From: Methanoculleus sp.
GTDB lineage: Archaea > Halobacteriota > Methanomicrobia > Methanomicrobiales > Methanoculleaceae
Direction of reading: 5' to 3'
Assembly (NCBI GenBank): GCA_018433835.1
Contig: JAHDQM010000002.1
Coordinates: 38,952-102,951, forward strand
DNA length: 64,000 bases
Below, one piece after another: positions 16,867 through 25,411 of this stretch. Each line of letters begins with the position of its first letter. Position 1 is the first letter of the stretch. A model generated the notes under the pieces. That model did not search any database and was not told the origin of the DNA. It saw only the letters and a list, made by a program, of their open reading frames with translations. The position numbers and the translations under genes are program-made.

Positions 16867-18744
16867 GTGAGATCCGGCGATTTTGTTCCTGTTGTCCAGA
16901 TCCTGCTGTGTGCAGCACTGGTCATCCTGGTAACCACCGGCACCAATCCTCTCCCCTGGGTTGAGAACAGAGGTTGGGAGGACCCTGAACTGACGGATCC
17001 ATCCCGGGATCCTGCCGATTCCGGTAGTTCCCCGACCTATGGCGATCAAAGCGGCGAATGCGGTTCCCGTACCCCGCATATTCCCGGAGTGCAACTTCTC
17101 TGTGCCGGGATCTGGAATGCAGGCGCCGAAGACGGAGATGCCCGTGCGGTGCCGTCGGTCATCGATATCGGCAAAACGGTACGCAATGCGCTGCTATCCC
17201 TGGGACAAAAAATTGCAGGCATTGCGGGTTTATTCTCTCCTGAATCCTCTACGGGCACTCAGGATGCTATCTCCACATCCCTCGATCCGGAGCAGGCCTT
17301 CGGCGCAGAATCGAACCCCACGGGCAGCCCCATCGGTGGGGGCGAGGGTTACAGCGAGATATTCACGTCGATGGATTCGAGGATAGACTATACTGTCGCA
17401 ACCACCGATGAGTTGCTTACCGCCCTTTCGAGCGCGGAGAGCGGAGATGTGATCTACGTCGATGAGATGGCCCGGATCGACCTCACGGATATCCCGGGAG
17501 GAGTGACCGTACCGGAAGGGGTGACACTTGCCGGCAACAGGGGAGAGAGGAAGACAGCCGGATCGGCGATATACTCGTTCGAGATTGAGGAGCCCGGAGA
17601 TTATGTTGTCTGGGGCCTTGCGTCCGCATCCCATGAGGAGAGCGATTCCTTCTGGATCTCGGTGGACGGGAAAGAAACCCGGCAGTGGGACCTTGAAGCC
17701 GGTTCTGATTGGCGCTGGAACAGGGAAGGGGTCCACCGCCTCTCCAGCGGTCAGCACACCCTGGCCACCCACTGGCGGGAGGAGGACTCGAAACTCGACG
17801 GGATCCTCATAACAGACGACACGGACTATCTTCCGGATGTTGCCATGGAAGAGCGGAGTGGACGGAGATACACCTGGATAGAGGCTGAATCCGGGACGAT
17901 CTCACCTCCGATGGAAACAACCCCAGATTCCGTTGCGTCAGGAGGGGCATACGTCTCGGTTCCCGATGGCCCCGGTAAGGGTGAATTCCCGATCTCCCCG
18001 GGCGGGAGGCTCTCCCTGGCATCGACAGACCCCGACTATCCGGCCGGACTCATCATCGGGGGGGAAAACGTGAGGATCACGGGCCTCCGTATTGAGGGAC
18101 CGGATAAGGATACCGATTGGGTTGATGAAAAACTGATTGGAATCTACTGTCCTTACCAGAACCTCGAGGTAGATAACTGTGAGCTCCTGGGCTGGAACGG
18201 TGCTGCGGTCACTATGGCCGGCACCGGGGGCTCCGATATGAAGACCGGGGGCTACATCCACCACAACTATATCCACCACTGCCAGATGGATGGTTACGGA
18301 TACGGTATTGCGGTATCCGCCGGCGGTGTTGCCCTGATCGAGGCGAACTACTTCGACTACTGCCGGCACGCGATCGCCGGGACCGGGGTCGCCGGGGATG
18401 GATACGAGGCGAGGTACAACATCTGCGGCCCGCACGCCTTCGCAACGTCTCCCCACCCCTTCGACATGCACGGCAGGCCCGATCCGGACGGCTCCGGCAC
18501 GATTGCAGGCGACACGATCAGGATCCACCACAACACGTTCCTGGCCACCCAGCCCCTGGGTGCGTACCCGATCGCCATCCGCGGGGTCCCCCGCGACGGG
18601 GCGTACATCGACCACAACTGGTTCTACTACACCCAGGCAGAACCGGTCTGGCAGACGGACGGCAGAAGTGGGATCACCATGACGGACAACCTGATCGGCC
18701 CTGAACAAAATTTCCATGAAGAGGGGCCGATACGCTACATATAG
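16867..18744 (+). CDS. Secreted right-handed beta-helix protein with an inserted carbohydrate-binding-like module
   Basis: 625 residues, starting GTG at 16867 because no ATG precedes the hydrophobic segment (VQILLCAALVILVTTG), which looks like a signal/anchor. From about residue 143 the protein follows the C-terminal half of the preceding gene (GAESNPTGSPIGGGEGYSEI, MKTGGYIHHNYIHHC, HPFDMHG, end GPIRYI). Within the helix, after GVTLAGNRGE, it holds about 150 extra residues. These include GDYVVWGLASASHEESDSFW and HTLATHWREEDSKLDGILIT, resembling a CBM6-like or galactose-binding beta-sandwich. The first 140 residues are low-complexity and unrecognised. Likely a paralogue from tandem duplication. 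Confidence 0.75.
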   Translation: MRSGDFVPVVQILLCAALVILVTTGTNPLPWVENRGWEDPELTDPSRDPADSGSSPTYGDQSGECGSRTPHIPGVQLLCAGIWNAGAEDGDARAVPSVIDIGKTVRNALLSLGQKIAGIAGLFSPESSTGTQDAISTSLDPEQAFGAESNPTGSPIGGGEGYSEIFTSMDSRIDYTVATTDELLTALSSAESGDVIYVDEMARIDLTDIPGGVTVPEGVTLAGNRGERKTAGSAIYSFEIEEPGDYVVWGLASASHEESDSFWISVDGKETRQWDLEAGSDWRWNREGVHRLSSGQHTLATHWREEDSKLDGILITDDTDYLPDVAMEERSGRRYTWIEAESGTISPPMETTPDSVASGGAYVSVPDGPGKGEFPISPGGRLSLASTDPDYPAGLIIGGENVRITGLRIEGPDKDTDWVDEKLIGIYCPYQNLEVDNCELLGWNGAAVTMAGTGGSDMKTGGYIHHNYIHHCQMDGYGYGIAVSAGGVALIEANYFDYCRHAIAGTGVAGDGYEARYNICGPHAFATSPHPFDMHGRPDPDGSGTIAGDTIRIHHNTFLATQPLGAYPIAIRGVPRDGAYIDHNWFYYTQAEPVWQTDGRSGITMTDNLIGPEQNFHEEGPIRYI

Positions 18745-18934
18745 GGGAAAAGGCGCCACCGGGCGGGGCAGGCCCTGTGCGCGAGACAGCATAACCCGCT
18801 GCTCCCCTTCCGCCAGAACAGAACCCATTCCGACCGCACGCAGGAATATTCCGGAGCACCCCTTCGCCGGGGCGCCGACGGTTTGCAAGCTTAACTTTAT
18901 TAGGGTTAAGCGTTGAAGTGCGGTTCGGTCTGAA

Positions 18935-20866
18935 ATGAAGATCCAATCGCTCGAGAGGCTGGCCGATATCTTTCCGTACCTGACACTCTCTTTCTACATC
19001 GTCGGCTGTATCTTCTGCGTCTATATCGACAGGATGAGCTACCTGGTCAACGGCTCAATCATAGCGATCCCCGCAATCATCGCGTGTGCCGTATTCATTC
19101 TCATAAAGAAAAAGGACCCCGACCTATCGGGGAAGGCGGCGGTATTTCGGTATAGCCTCCTTGTGTCTCCGGCGTTCTTCCTGCTGTACAGCACGCTTGC
19201 CGTGCTGACCCTTCTCGTAACGGAAATAGACTTCGAATTGGGTCTGTTTCCGGTGCTCATTCTGTACACTACAATTTTCATCCAGATACTGTCCTGGCGG
19301 CTACGGCCGGCGACAGTACTCCTTGAGATCATGCTCACTCTCGCGATCACGATCTACAGTTATACCCTGCGGCCGGCTCTGTACTTCGGGACAACGGATA
19401 TACTGTCACACAGTTACATGGCTACGGTCACGTATCTATCAGGGCACGTTATCCCGGCCGACCTCGGAACATACACCTACTTCCCCCTATACCATATATT
19501 TGTGGCTCAATCTTCGCAGATGCTGGGTATGGATCTCCAGACATCCCTCTTTGTCACGACAGGCCTGATTTTTGCTTCAACGGTGCTGTTTTTGTATTAT
19601 CTGGTCAACAGCATATTCCGTAACGAACAGATCGCCCTTCTGGCCGTTCTTCTCTATGCGATGAACGCCGACGTCATATTCTACGGGACCTACATGGTGA
19701 CGAGAATCATGGCCTATGTCGGGTTTCTCGTCCTCCTCTACCTGCTCTATACCATGACGAGCCCAAAGGCCGACACGGAGCATGCCATCGCCAGGCCCGT
19801 CGCCAGAAAGATCCCTGCCGTGATCATGACCGTCTTCATTCTGTTGACGCACCAGATCTCCATGCCCATGATCATCATCCTGATCGGACTCCTCTTCATC
19901 CTCGAATGGGTCGTCCAGGAGAGGAAGTACGTGAGTCCGGTCTTCCTGATGGTTCCCATCTCCTTGTTTGCCTGTTACTGGACTTTCATAGCCTACCCCT
20001 TCGTAAAGGAACTGCTCCCGCGCACCGAGCTATCGCTATACCAGGAGATCGTTTTCACCGACGTGGTGTACAACGGCTGGAATTTCCTGGTCAGCCAGAT
20101 TGACGGCCTGTTCGTCGTGTTCTTCGCGTTGATCGGAGCGATTTATCTTATATGGAAGCAACAGCCGAAATATTCGGCTGTATTTGGTCTTCTAGGACTG
20201 GTAGCGATTCTCCTGAACGTTCCGAATATCCTTACCGTGATCTTCCAGTTCGCAGCAATCCTCCGGATCGATCGGTTCGCAATTCTGTTTCTGCCGATTC
20301 TTGCCGTCGTTATGGGTGTCGGGATATACCTTCTCACCCGGCACCTGTCCGCCGTGAGGCCGTCATCGAAGTGGGTCGGGGTAGTGCTCGTTGCCCTGGT
20401 CTTCCTGTACGGCATCGGTTCTCTCGGGCTTGTCAAGGACGAGCCAAGCTACAAACGGTACTCTTTCGACCAGGATGAGGTAGCCGGGTTCGATCGTGTA
20501 CTAAAGACAGTGCCCAGCGGGTCCTCCCTGTACTCGGACTACTATACGTTGCGATTCTTCGGAAGAAAGAAGATCAACGAATCCGAAAACCTGAAACTGC
20601 CGTACTATACCACTCGCATGATGCCAAACAATCTGAAGATATCGGGGAGGATGGGCTATATCATCCTCCTGAATGCCCAGTTCATGCATGGTGGGCTGCT
20701 CGTCGGGGCGGAGGAGTTATTGAATGAAGCGGAGATTGATCCGGACAAGAGTCTTCGGCCCTACCGGCCCACAGAGGAGAATGTCCTGAACATGACGGGC
20801 AGATTATCTGCGGAGGATAAGATTTACTCAAACTCCGCCGTCGAAGTCTACCATTTCCTGCACTGA
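18935..20866 (+). CDS. Multi-spanning membrane protein, GT-C glycosyltransferase-like
   Basis: 643 residues. About a dozen hydrophobic helices occupy the first 490, followed by a soluble C-terminal domain of about 150 residues. In the loop after helix 5, GTTDILSHSYMATVTYLSG and the following TYTYFPLYHIF resemble the acidic first luminal loop of GT-C enzymes that use polyprenyl-phosphate sugars. The layout parallels the DUF2206 protein at 47253. A lipid-linked sugar transferase or oligosaccharide polymerase role is inferred from fold type and neighbours; no family is named with certainty. The gene ends 77 bp from a convergent gene. Confidence 0.6.
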   Translation: MKIQSLERLADIFPYLTLSFYIVGCIFCVYIDRMSYLVNGSIIAIPAIIACAVFILIKKKDPDLSGKAAVFRYSLLVSPAFFLLYSTLAVLTLLVTEIDFELGLFPVLILYTTIFIQILSWRLRPATVLLEIMLTLAITIYSYTLRPALYFGTTDILSHSYMATVTYLSGHVIPADLGTYTYFPLYHIFVAQSSQMLGMDLQTSLFVTTGLIFASTVLFLYYLVNSIFRNEQIALLAVLLYAMNADVIFYGTYMVTRIMAYVGFLVLLYLLYTMTSPKADTEHAIARPVARKIPAVIMTVFILLTHQISMPMIIILIGLLFILEWVVQERKYVSPVFLMVPISLFACYWTFIAYPFVKELLPRTELSLYQEIVFTDVVYNGWNFLVSQIDGLFVVFFALIGAIYLIWKQQPKYSAVFGLLGLVAILLNVPNILTVIFQFAAILRIDRFAILFLPILAVVMGVGIYLLTRHLSAVRPSSKWVGVVLVALVFLYGIGSLGLVKDEPSYKRYSFDQDEVAGFDRVLKTVPSGSSLYSDYYTLRFFGRKKINESENLKLPYYTTRMMPNNLKISGRMGYIILLNAQFMHGGLLVGAEELLNEAEIDPDKSLRPYRPTEENVLNMTGRLSAEDKIYSNSAVEVYHFLH

Positions 20867-20943
20867 CAGATGCAGGAGAGGTAGGAATCGATCCGCTTGC
20901 CCAGTGGGCCCGGGAATTAGCGGTGCAGGCCCATCTGGCCCCC

Positions 20944-21744
20944 TCAGGATTGCGGCTCATCTGTGCCCATCTTAAGGGTATAGCGGATTTCCATACCGGG
21001 CGAGCGGCCGGTGTCATCCAGGGTGACGCAGTTCAGGCTGACCTCGCACTTAAGGCCCTCTGCGATCATGCACGCGATCAGGCTGCAGATCGAGCAGGGG
21101 CAGAGCATGCAGACCTCCGGAGACTCCTTCCGAAGTGCAGCACAGCCCGAGAAGAGCAGGTAGTTGTGCAGGTGAAAGATCACCGTGTCGCCCACGCTTC
21201 TTATGTCCACCCGGTCCGCGACGGAAAGGAGGTCCTCGCACACCTCACGGATAGCCCCCATCAACAGGCTGTATTCCGAAGGCAGGACGAGTTCGTTGTC
21301 ACGTTTCAGGTCCTCGATAACGGGACCCGCCAGGGGAGGGGTCAGGGATCCGGTGCTCCCGTTGTGATAGGCGAGTCCGCCTCCGTCTCCGAAAAAAGGC
21401 CTGCAGGCGGGCTGGGTAGGGATGAACTGCATAACCTTCCCGTCCGGGCTATCCGGCGGAAGAAAGATTGCAACACCGTAGCCACCCAGGTTCCTGATGA
21501 TCCGGCCAAGAGCAGGGATGCCCTGCAGGGAGAGCCGGCTGGCTAACCTTGCGTCGATCGACTCGCCCCCGCCGAACGCGAAGAGAAAAGCTCCCCCGAT
21601 GAAACAGGTCGTGCTCAGCATGAAGAGGGGAGTTTGCATGTATCTCCACTGATCCGTCGCCAGGGCTGCAATGAGGAGCAGGAATGCAAAGCCCATGAGA
21701 AGGGATGAGCCGATTCTGTAGCGTTCACGTTCGTCCGTCTCCAT
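20944..21744 (-). CDS. Unrecognised membrane-anchored protein with cysteine cluster
   Basis: 266 residues. Two N-terminal helices (SSLLMGFAFLLLIAALATD and PLFMLSTTCFIGGAFLFAF) precede a soluble domain. Near the C-terminus is CMLCPCSICSLIAC, with four closely spaced cysteines (C-x2-C-x-C-x2-C) that could bind a metal or an Fe-S cluster. The tail CEVSLNCVTLDDTG resembles the ending of small archaeal sensory domains of V4R type, but this is only a resemblance. ATG 21744 is used; a GTG nine bases upstream is possible. It follows a small membrane gene on the same strand and may be co-transcribed with it. Confidence 0.6.
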   Translation of the reverse strand: METDERERYRIGSSLLMGFAFLLLIAALATDQWRYMQTPLFMLSTTCFIGGAFLFAFGGGESIDARLASRLSLQGIPALGRIIRNLGGYGVAIFLPPDSPDGKVMQFIPTQPACRPFFGDGGGLAYHNGSTGSLTPPLAGPVIEDLKRDNELVLPSEYSLLMGAIREVCEDLLSVADRVDIRSVGDTVIFHLHNYLLFSGCAALRKESPEVCMLCPCSICSLIACMIAEGLKCEVSLNCVTLDDTGRSPGMEIRYTLKMGTDEPQS

Positions 21745-21787
21745 GTCAATCACTTAAACAGAATCTCTGTGATGCAGGGGGACTCCC

Positions 21788-22048
21788 TTACCCGCGGATC
21801 AGCTCCAGTATTCTCAGGACGATGACCAGACCGAAGAGCACCGTGCAGATCGCAGCCATACGATGTAGGTTGCGAATGTATCCCGGTTTTGAAAACATCG
21901 GGTGGAATATGTAGACTACAATGAAGAATCCCACGAGTGCGGTGGCTATAAACAATCTCAGGTCCGGAGCGTGGAGCATACTCATAAGACCGCTCACGGC
22001 GAGCATCCAGACCGCCAGGGTGATCGACGCAACGTTCCTCTTCCGCAT
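21788..22048 (-). CDS. Small hypothetical membrane protein
   Basis: 86 residues with three hydrophobic segments (ASITLAVWMLAVSGLMSML, LFIATALVGFFIVVYIFHP, MAAICTVLFGLVIVLRIL) and short basic loops. No family is recognised. It lies 43 bp upstream of the cysteine-cluster membrane protein in the same direction, suggesting a two-gene unit. Codon choice and a clean ATG support it as a real gene. Confidence 0.55.
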   Translation of the reverse strand: MRKRNVASITLAVWMLAVSGLMSMLHAPDLRLFIATALVGFFIVVYIFHPMFSKPGYIRNLHRMAAICTVLFGLVIVLRILELIRG

Positions 22049-22675
22049 CGCTGTAACCGATCATGAGTCCATGCATATAATACCTGCGGAGATCCGAATC
22101 GATCGAAGGAGTGGCGGCGAATTCGGAGGCTGCCCAACGTATATCTCCCGATCTACGCTGCATTGCTTCTTCCTTTCATTCCAGTGGTGCCCTTCGTCCT
22201 CTTCTCCAGGGATTCGGCGAAGAATAGCGGGTACTCATAGGCCGCTTTGCATCCGTTTCATATCCGTGCACGCAATGCCGTGTAAAACCCTGCCTTCAGC
22301 ACTCAGGCCCCGTTCTCCGGACGCTCCTGCCGGATACTCCTGTAAGAGGGCCTGCGGGTGAGCGGGTTTAACCTCCGTGCCCATCGCCCCATGAAATCGG
22401 AAACGGCATACCCGCTCGTGAAGAACCTAAACGCCCTCCATCCCTGATGCGAGGATCCTTCCCGGCAGTCCTTTCCCGACGGGGTATCCCACGGAGCCGG
22501 AAGGTGGGGAGGCAGGCCGCTCATCGGCTCATGCCGGACGGGTCTTGCGATCGGCCAGAAGTTTGAGCAGGCCGAACCGACAGAGCACACTTTCAGCAAT
22601 GCCTTTTATCTACTTTTCAGCCGTCCTGGCAAAACATATATCACTGATCTCGGGTCTAAAGCATGAGATCGCCTC
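22049..22675. other. Intergenic region with promoter of the flippase gene
   Basis: 627 bp between divergent genes. A 98-codon minus-strand frame (22303-22599) contains GWRAFRFFTSGYAVSDFMG, which looks partly protein-like but matches nothing recognised, and has no clear ribosome-binding site. CATATATC at 22635-22642, about 35 nt before the flippase ATG, is a good TATA candidate. Nothing else was seen. Confidence 0.35.
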
Positions 22676-24175
22676 ATGCCGAGCTTCATCAGCAATCTAC
22701 TTAAGATGGCGTCGGGCACCGTGATCGCCCAGGTTGTTGCCATAATCCTCATTCCCGTGGTTACACGCCTCTATCCACCGGAATTCTTTGGGGTCAACCA
22801 GCTCTTCCTCTCCATAGCTGCGGTGATACTGGTCGTCTCCACCCTCTCCTATCACTTCACGATCATGGTAACGGAGCGAGAAGAAGATTCCGTGAACCTC
22901 CTTGGGGTGTGTGTCGTCTGTCTACTGGGTATCTCTACCGGGGCGGGCGTCGTCTTCGTCGGGTTTGCAGACTGGTTCGGAAGCGTCTTCAATACGCCGC
23001 TGATCGCCGACTACTTTGTATGGCTACCGCTCTATATCATCCTCAGCAGCCTCATCGTGGTCCTGAATGAATGGCTCTCCCGGAAGGTGAGGTACGGCGT
23101 CATCGCCAGGGGCATCGTAACGAACACGGTCTCAACGCGGGTGATCCAGATCGGAGGCGGTCTGATCCATGCCTCCCCGCTCGGCCTTATCCTCGGTTCG
23201 GTGATAGGGGCGGGTCTTGCCACTCTCTCCCTGCTCCGGGGATTGAAAGAGGACACTGCCCTCTTAAAGACCGTTACAGGAGGGCAGATGAAGGCTCTTG
23301 CCGCTCGATACAAGCATTTTTCACTCTATGCGTCTCTCGGCAGCCTTGCCAACAGCGTATCCTGGGAATTGCCGGCTTTCATGCTTGCCTACTTCTTCAA
23401 CCCGACTGTTGTCGGATACTATGCCCTTGCCATAATGGCAGTAAAGTTGCCCATGGCGATGGTGGGAAAATCTATCACCCAGGTGTTCTTCCAGAAAGCG
23501 AGCGAGGAGAGGATACAGACAGGGGACGTAAAGAACGTGGTCCGTGAGGTCCACACACGGCTGATCTCCGTCGGTATTTTCCCCTTCATTATCTTTGTGA
23601 TCCTCGCCCAGGACCTCTTCACCTTCATCTTCGGTGCAAACTGGCTCACCGCAGGCACCTATGCGATGATTCTTGCTCCATGGACCTTCGCCGTATTCAT
23701 CATCTCACCCATTTCGTCCCTCTTCGGCGTTCTCGACAGGCAGAGAGCTTTCTTCTTCTTCGAGCTCCTGACCCTGTGCGCATTGACGCTCCTCTTCTCC
23801 ATCGGCGGCACCTTCGGCGATCCCGTCATAGCACTCACGCTCTTTTCCATCGGCGGCGTTTTCATATGGGGGGCGAAGAGCGCCTACCTCATAAAGGAGG
23901 CCGAGGCCGGGTACCGGGACAGCGTCCTAAGCCTGACCCGGCACCTGCTGCTCAGCATCGTTGTATCCCTCCCCCTCATAATCGCGAAGTTTGCGGGGAT
24001 CCCGTTCCTGCTCCTGCTCGGGGTCGCGGGAGTGACCGCGGTTGCCTACTACCTCCGGATCTTCTTCACGGATGCCCTGATCCGCAAGGAGGTCCTGAGG
24101 ATGATCCGGGGTTCCGTCTCCCCGAGGCACGTCCGGTGGATGGAGCGGCTGGGTTTATTCCGAGAGCAGGGTTAG
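22676..24175 (+). CDS. Oligosaccharide flippase (Wzx/MATE-like)
   Basis: 499 residues with about 14 hydrophobic helices. The N-terminus MPSFISNLLKMASGTVIAQV and VVTRLYPPEFFGVNQLFLSI is the classic opening of polysaccharide-biosynthesis flippases (MOP superfamily), with the R-x-Y-x-P-x-E-F/Y-G motif. Expected to move lipid-linked oligosaccharide from the cytoplasmic to the outer face of the membrane. It lies between two groups of surface-glycan genes. A second flippase of a different subgroup is encoded at 49487-50728. Confidence 0.9.
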   Translation: MPSFISNLLKMASGTVIAQVVAIILIPVVTRLYPPEFFGVNQLFLSIAAVILVVSTLSYHFTIMVTEREEDSVNLLGVCVVCLLGISTGAGVVFVGFADWFGSVFNTPLIADYFVWLPLYIILSSLIVVLNEWLSRKVRYGVIARGIVTNTVSTRVIQIGGGLIHASPLGLILGSVIGAGLATLSLLRGLKEDTALLKTVTGGQMKALAARYKHFSLYASLGSLANSVSWELPAFMLAYFFNPTVVGYYALAIMAVKLPMAMVGKSITQVFFQKASEERIQTGDVKNVVREVHTRLISVGIFPFIIFVILAQDLFTFIFGANWLTAGTYAMILAPWTFAVFIISPISSLFGVLDRQRAFFFFELLTLCALTLLFSIGGTFGDPVIALTLFSIGGVFIWGAKSAYLIKEAEAGYRDSVLSLTRHLLLSIVVSLPLIIAKFAGIPFLLLLGVAGVTAVAYYLRIFFTDALIRKEVLRMIRGSVSPRHVRWMERLGLFREQG

Positions 24176-24286
24176 CAGGAGTTGTGCGGAAGCCATTCGG
24201 AGGATCAGGCCTGAAAAGGCAGACGAATCTAGATGGTTCTCCGTGCGAGCCCATCTTACCGGCGGCGGCCGCACGGACCGGCTGTC

Positions 24287-25411
24287 TCACCCGGCCGGAG
24301 GAGCCCGCAACCCCTCTTTCTTCCACCACTTCTCGATCTCCTCGCCGCTCGTCATCCAGGCGCCCCTATCGTGTCCGTACTTCAGGATCTTCCGGTAGAA
24401 CTGGAGCGCCGTACCGATCATGAATTCGTTATGCCAGAGTACGGTGATCACACCGTGAAGCCGCTCGACGGCGGTGAGGAGGCGTTCTAGCTGGGCCCAG
24501 GCCTGCTCCGGGCTCAACGCCATATAAAGGAGCAATGTCCGGTCCATGATCGCGAGCGGGATCTCCATGATCTCCATCTCCCGGCCAGTATTCAGGTTGA
24601 AAGGCAAAAAAGGGTGGCACATGCCGTTCCGAAACCCGACACAGTCCGAATATCCGAGAGTGGTGTCATACCGGAACCCCGCATTCTCCAGCAGTTCCCA
24701 GGTCTCCGGCACCCGGAACTTGAGGAAGTGGTTTCTATACCCGGCTATCTTCCGGTTAAGGATCGTCTCCAGGCGCCGTTTCTCCGCCTGCAGCCTCTCC
24801 GGGTTCAGGTAGGCCTCGCACCCCCCGTGCAGGCCGATCTCCCACCCCCTGTCCCGGAGCGTGCACATCTCCCCTTCAACATCCTCGAGCACGTATGTGT
24901 ACCCCCGTGCCCCCTTCTCCAGGGCAAGGAAGTAGAAGCTGGAGCATGCGCCGTGGGACTCCTCGAGGTCAGCGATCTCTTTGAAGTTCCATGCGGGGAG
25001 TTTCTTCGATCGCAGCTGCAGAACGGTGTGCCCGGCACGCGTAAAATTCCTGGCTGTCAGCGCTTTTGCTATCTCATAACCTTTGGACCGGAGAGGCCGA
25101 TACACCGTGTCGATGTCGTGCGTAAGGCAGATTGCAAACGGCTGCGATTCCGGGTACTCGCAATGAAAGCCGTTCTCGATCAGCAGCTCCGATGCCCGGG
25201 GCACGCATATGTCCCGATGGCGGCTTCTGTAGTACGGAAACCGGTCGTGCCGATCTCGATAGCATCTTCCGTACTCCTCGTGTCTGGTGAACAGATCCCA
25301 TATCTCTCCATCCTGCCGGAGTAGATCCACCATGCGCGGAGATACTTCTCGCCCGCAGTCATGCGTCGGGCAGCATATATCTTTCCAGTCGGTCCCTGAA
25401 ATGGCTGTCAT
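24287..25411 (-). CDS. Polysaccharide deacetylase family protein (NodB-like)
   Basis: 374 residues. FAICLTHDIDT at 92-102 provides the first NodB motif with tandem acidic residues, EIGLHGGCEA gives the second (His195), and FRVPETWELLENAGFRYDTT and a late VLWHNEF supply the other conserved strands. Family members remove N- or O-acetyl groups from polysaccharides; some have other roles, and the substrate is unknown. The start overlaps the stop of the upstream C45 hydrolase as ATGA, so the two are translationally coupled and probably act on one substrate or pathway. Confidence 0.82.
   Translation of the reverse strand: MTAISGTDWKDICCPTHDCGREVSPRMVDLLRQDGEIWDLFTRHEEYGRCYRDRHDRFPYYRSRHRDICVPRASELLIENGFHCEYPESQPFAICLTHDIDTVYRPLRSKGYEIAKALTARNFTRAGHTVLQLRSKKLPAWNFKEIADLEESHGACSSFYFLALEKGARGYTYVLEDVEGEMCTLRDRGWEIGLHGGCEAYLNPERLQAEKRRLETILNRKIAGYRNHFLKFRVPETWELLENAGFRYDTTLGYSDCVGFRNGMCHPFLPFNLNTGREMEIMEIPLAIMDRTLLLYMALSPEQAWAQLERLLTAVERLHGVITVLWHNEFMIGTALQFYRKILKYGHDRGAWMTSGEEIEKWWKKEGLRAPPAG

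Noticed and set aside
22303..22599. 98-codon minus-strand frame before the flippase
   Set aside because: Part of it looks protein-like, but it has no ribosome-binding site or recognised family; kept only as a note.
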